Positions 5,463 through 6,616 of a stretch of 6,616 bases of DNA are shown here, in pieces. The stretch is from the NCBI GenBank assembly GCA_937949585.1, contig CALEDW010000130.1, positions 1 through 6,616 on the forward strand. Direction: 5' to 3'. This DNA is from an uncultured Acidimicrobiia bacterium (GTDB taxonomy: Bacteria; Actinomycetota; Acidimicrobiia; IMCC26256; CALEDW01). Made by a program: the position numbers and the translations under genes. Below the pieces are notes generated by a model. That model was not told the DNA's origin and made no database searches. It worked only from the letters and a program-made list of their open reading frames with translations. Every line of letters begins with the position of its first letter. Within the stretch, counting starts at the first letter, position 1.

Positions 5463-6616
5463 TCAGTCCTCCGGCAGGCCATAGGCCCGGGCGAGCACCT
5501 GCAGCGGGTGCAGCGGCACGCGCCGGGTGCCCTCCCGGATCGCGGTGTTGGCGAGGTGGCAGTCCCCCGCCACCAGTTCGGCGTCGTCGCCGGCGAGGGT
5601 GTCCATGAGCGGCTTGGCGATGCGGCGGGCCATCGCCACGTTCTCCGCCCGAAGCCCCCAGGTCCCGTCGATGGCCGAACAGCGCTCCACCATCTTCACC
5701 CGGGCGCCGGTGAGGGCCATGAGGTCGCGGCTCTTCGGCCCGATCTGCTGCGCCCGGTAGTGGCAGGCGGCGTGCCAGGTGATCCGCCCGTAGGTGTGCC
5801 CGGCCGAGAAATCGGTGTCGAGCGGGACCTCCCGGTGGCGGGCCAGGAGGTACTCCGAGGCGTCGAAGGTGTGGTGCGCGACGAGCTGCGCGTCCTCGGT
5901 GCCCAGGAAGTCGGGCACCTCGTTGCGCAGCACGTAGGCACAGGTCGGCTGGGGCACCACCACGTCGCGCCCGGCCCGCACGGCCGGGGCGAGGACCTCG
6001 ACGTTGCGCCGCGCCTGCTCGACGAACCGATCGACCTCGCCGGCATCCAGCCACGGCATCCCGCAGCACACCTGGCCTTCGGGCAGGTGGCAGCGGATCC
6101 GGTTCCGCTCGTAGACGCCCACCAGCGCCCGCCCGATCGCCGGCTCCTGGTACTCGACGAGGCAGGTGGGGAACAGGGCGACCTCCGAACGCACCGGGTC
6201 GACCGACCCGCCGGGGCGGGCGCGGAACCACTTCGAGAACCGCACCCGGGCGTAGCTCGGCAGGAGCCGGTCCCGGGCGATGCCGGTGGTGCGCTCCATC
6301 ACCCTGCGCACCAGGCGGACCTTGGTGGTGCGGTTCACCAGCCCGGCCGCCGCGGTGGCCACCTTGCCCTGGAGGTCGGTGCGGGCGAGGAGCCGGGCGG
6401 AGCGGGGCACCTTCCCGGCCCGCCCCTGGACGGCCAGCGAGCGCAGCATGAGGCGGGGGAAGTCGATCACCCACTCCTGCTGCTGGTCCGGGGTGTAGGG
6501 GCAGACGACGTAGCAGAGCTTGCACTGGTAGCACTCGTCCACCACGCGGCGGTGCTGGTCGTCGGTGAGGAAGGACACGTCGTGCGCGCCGTCCTCCCGC
6601 TCGTCGATCATCCGGA
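5463..6616 (-). CDS. Heterodisulfide-reductase-like (GlpC/CCG-type) iron-sulfur oxidoreductase, N-terminus outside window
   Basis: The frame is open to the right edge; 382 residues follow the ATG at 6611-6609, which is probably internal. Numbering from that Met: a 4Fe-4S motif CYQCKLCYVVCP (C27, C30, C33, C37), WVIDFPRLMLR (47-57), and two CCG-type (PF02754) repeats. Repeat one has C150, CCG at 182-184 and C224; repeat two has C283, a CS pair at 311-312 in place of CC, and C351. Such domains bind a non-cubane or other Fe-S cluster in heterodisulfide reductase B-like proteins and pass electrons to an unknown partner. Relatives paired with DUF3501 usually carry another Cys-rich cluster before this one, so I infer the real start lies beyond 6616. 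The terminal HPLQVLARAYGL is typical of the family. It ends at TGA 5465-5463, one base before the DUF3501 ATG. The substrate is unknown. Confidence 0.88.
   Translation of the reverse strand, partial: RMIDEREDGAHDVSFLTDDQHRRVVDECYQCKLCYVVCPYTPDQQQEWVIDFPRLMLRSLAVQGRAGKVPRSARLLARTDLQGKVATAAAGLVNRTTKVRLVRRVMERTTGIARDRLLPSYARVRFSKWFRARPGGSVDPVRSEVALFPTCLVEYQEPAIGRALVGVYERNRIRCHLPEGQVCCGMPWLDAGEVDRFVEQARRNVEVLAPAVRAGRDVVVPQPTCAYVLRNEVPDFLGTEDAQLVAHHTFDASEYLLARHREVPLDTDFSAGHTYGRITWHAACHYRAQQIGPKSRDLMALTGARVKMVERCSAIDGTWGLRAENVAMARRIAKPLMDTLAGDDAELVAGDCHLANTAIREGTRRVPLHPLQVLARAYGLPED
5468..5472 (-). promoter_or_regulatory. Strong Shine-Dalgarno sequence deciding the DUF3501 start
   Basis: GGAGG on the minus strand, located within the last codons of the iron-sulfur protein gene and 6 bases before ATG 5461. 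It is the only clear SD at any start codon in the window, as expected for an internal operon gene that cannot be leaderless, and it argues against the upstream ATG at 5482. Confidence 0.75.

Noticed and set aside
5462..5482. A 7-residue N-terminal extension of DUF3501 (MACRRTE).
   Set aside because: It would overlap the iron-sulfur gene; the GGAGG at 5472-5468 points to ATG 5461, which begins the conserved MRKLT.
5374..6534. A 386-codon minus-strand frame overlapping the iron-sulfur protein.
   Set aside because: Shifted-frame translation full of Arg, Pro and Gly; it lacks the ordered cysteine motifs seen in the real frame.

Overview
The window is very GC-rich, gene-dense DNA whose codons overwhelmingly end in G or C. 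It carries two F420-type luciferase-like oxidoreductases, an AftB-like arabinofuranosyltransferase C-terminus, leaderless-looking start sites and GTG starts. Together these suggest a high-GC actinobacterium. The Acidimicrobiia or a related uncultured lineage is possible, but the sequence alone does not fix the clade. I see no tRNA, rRNA, CRISPR array, insertion sequence or prophage gene, and no gene-free stretch longer than about 60 bases.

Layout, left to right. A plus-strand block holds the C-terminal 337 residues of a polytopic GT-C-type glycosyltransferase resembling AftB (1-1014, cut by the left edge), followed 11 bases later by an LLM-class, probably F420-dependent oxidoreductase (1026-1916). 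It converges, across a 29-base gap spanned by a long inverted repeat, on a minus-strand block that fills the rest of the window. In transcription order, right to left, that block is: a heterodisulfide-reductase-like (GlpC/CCG-type) iron-sulfur protein cut by the right edge (6616-5463); a DUF3501 protein one base after it (5461-4862); dUTPase Dut (4852-4415); a beta-class N4/N6 DNA methyltransferase with an extra C-terminal domain (4362-2893); and a second LLM-class oxidoreductase of a different subfamily (2881-1946).

How the genes work together. The iron-sulfur protein and DUF3501 form a recognised, tightly coupled pair, often seen near rubrerythrin and probably redox or oxidative-stress related. 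dUTPase follows closely and may be cotranscribed with them, although its nucleotide-hygiene role is unrelated. The methyltransferase and the two LLM genes each appear to have their own -10 element exactly 8 bases before the start codon, which suggests leaderless mRNAs. For both LLM genes this -10 hexamer begins with the TAG stop codon of the preceding gene.

I found no convincing new multi-gene system. The most notable points are the stop-codon/-10 fusions with identical geometry, the methyltransferase with a possible degenerate nuclease-like C-terminal domain, the altered second CCG motif of the iron-sulfur protein, and the inverted repeat across the convergent junction.
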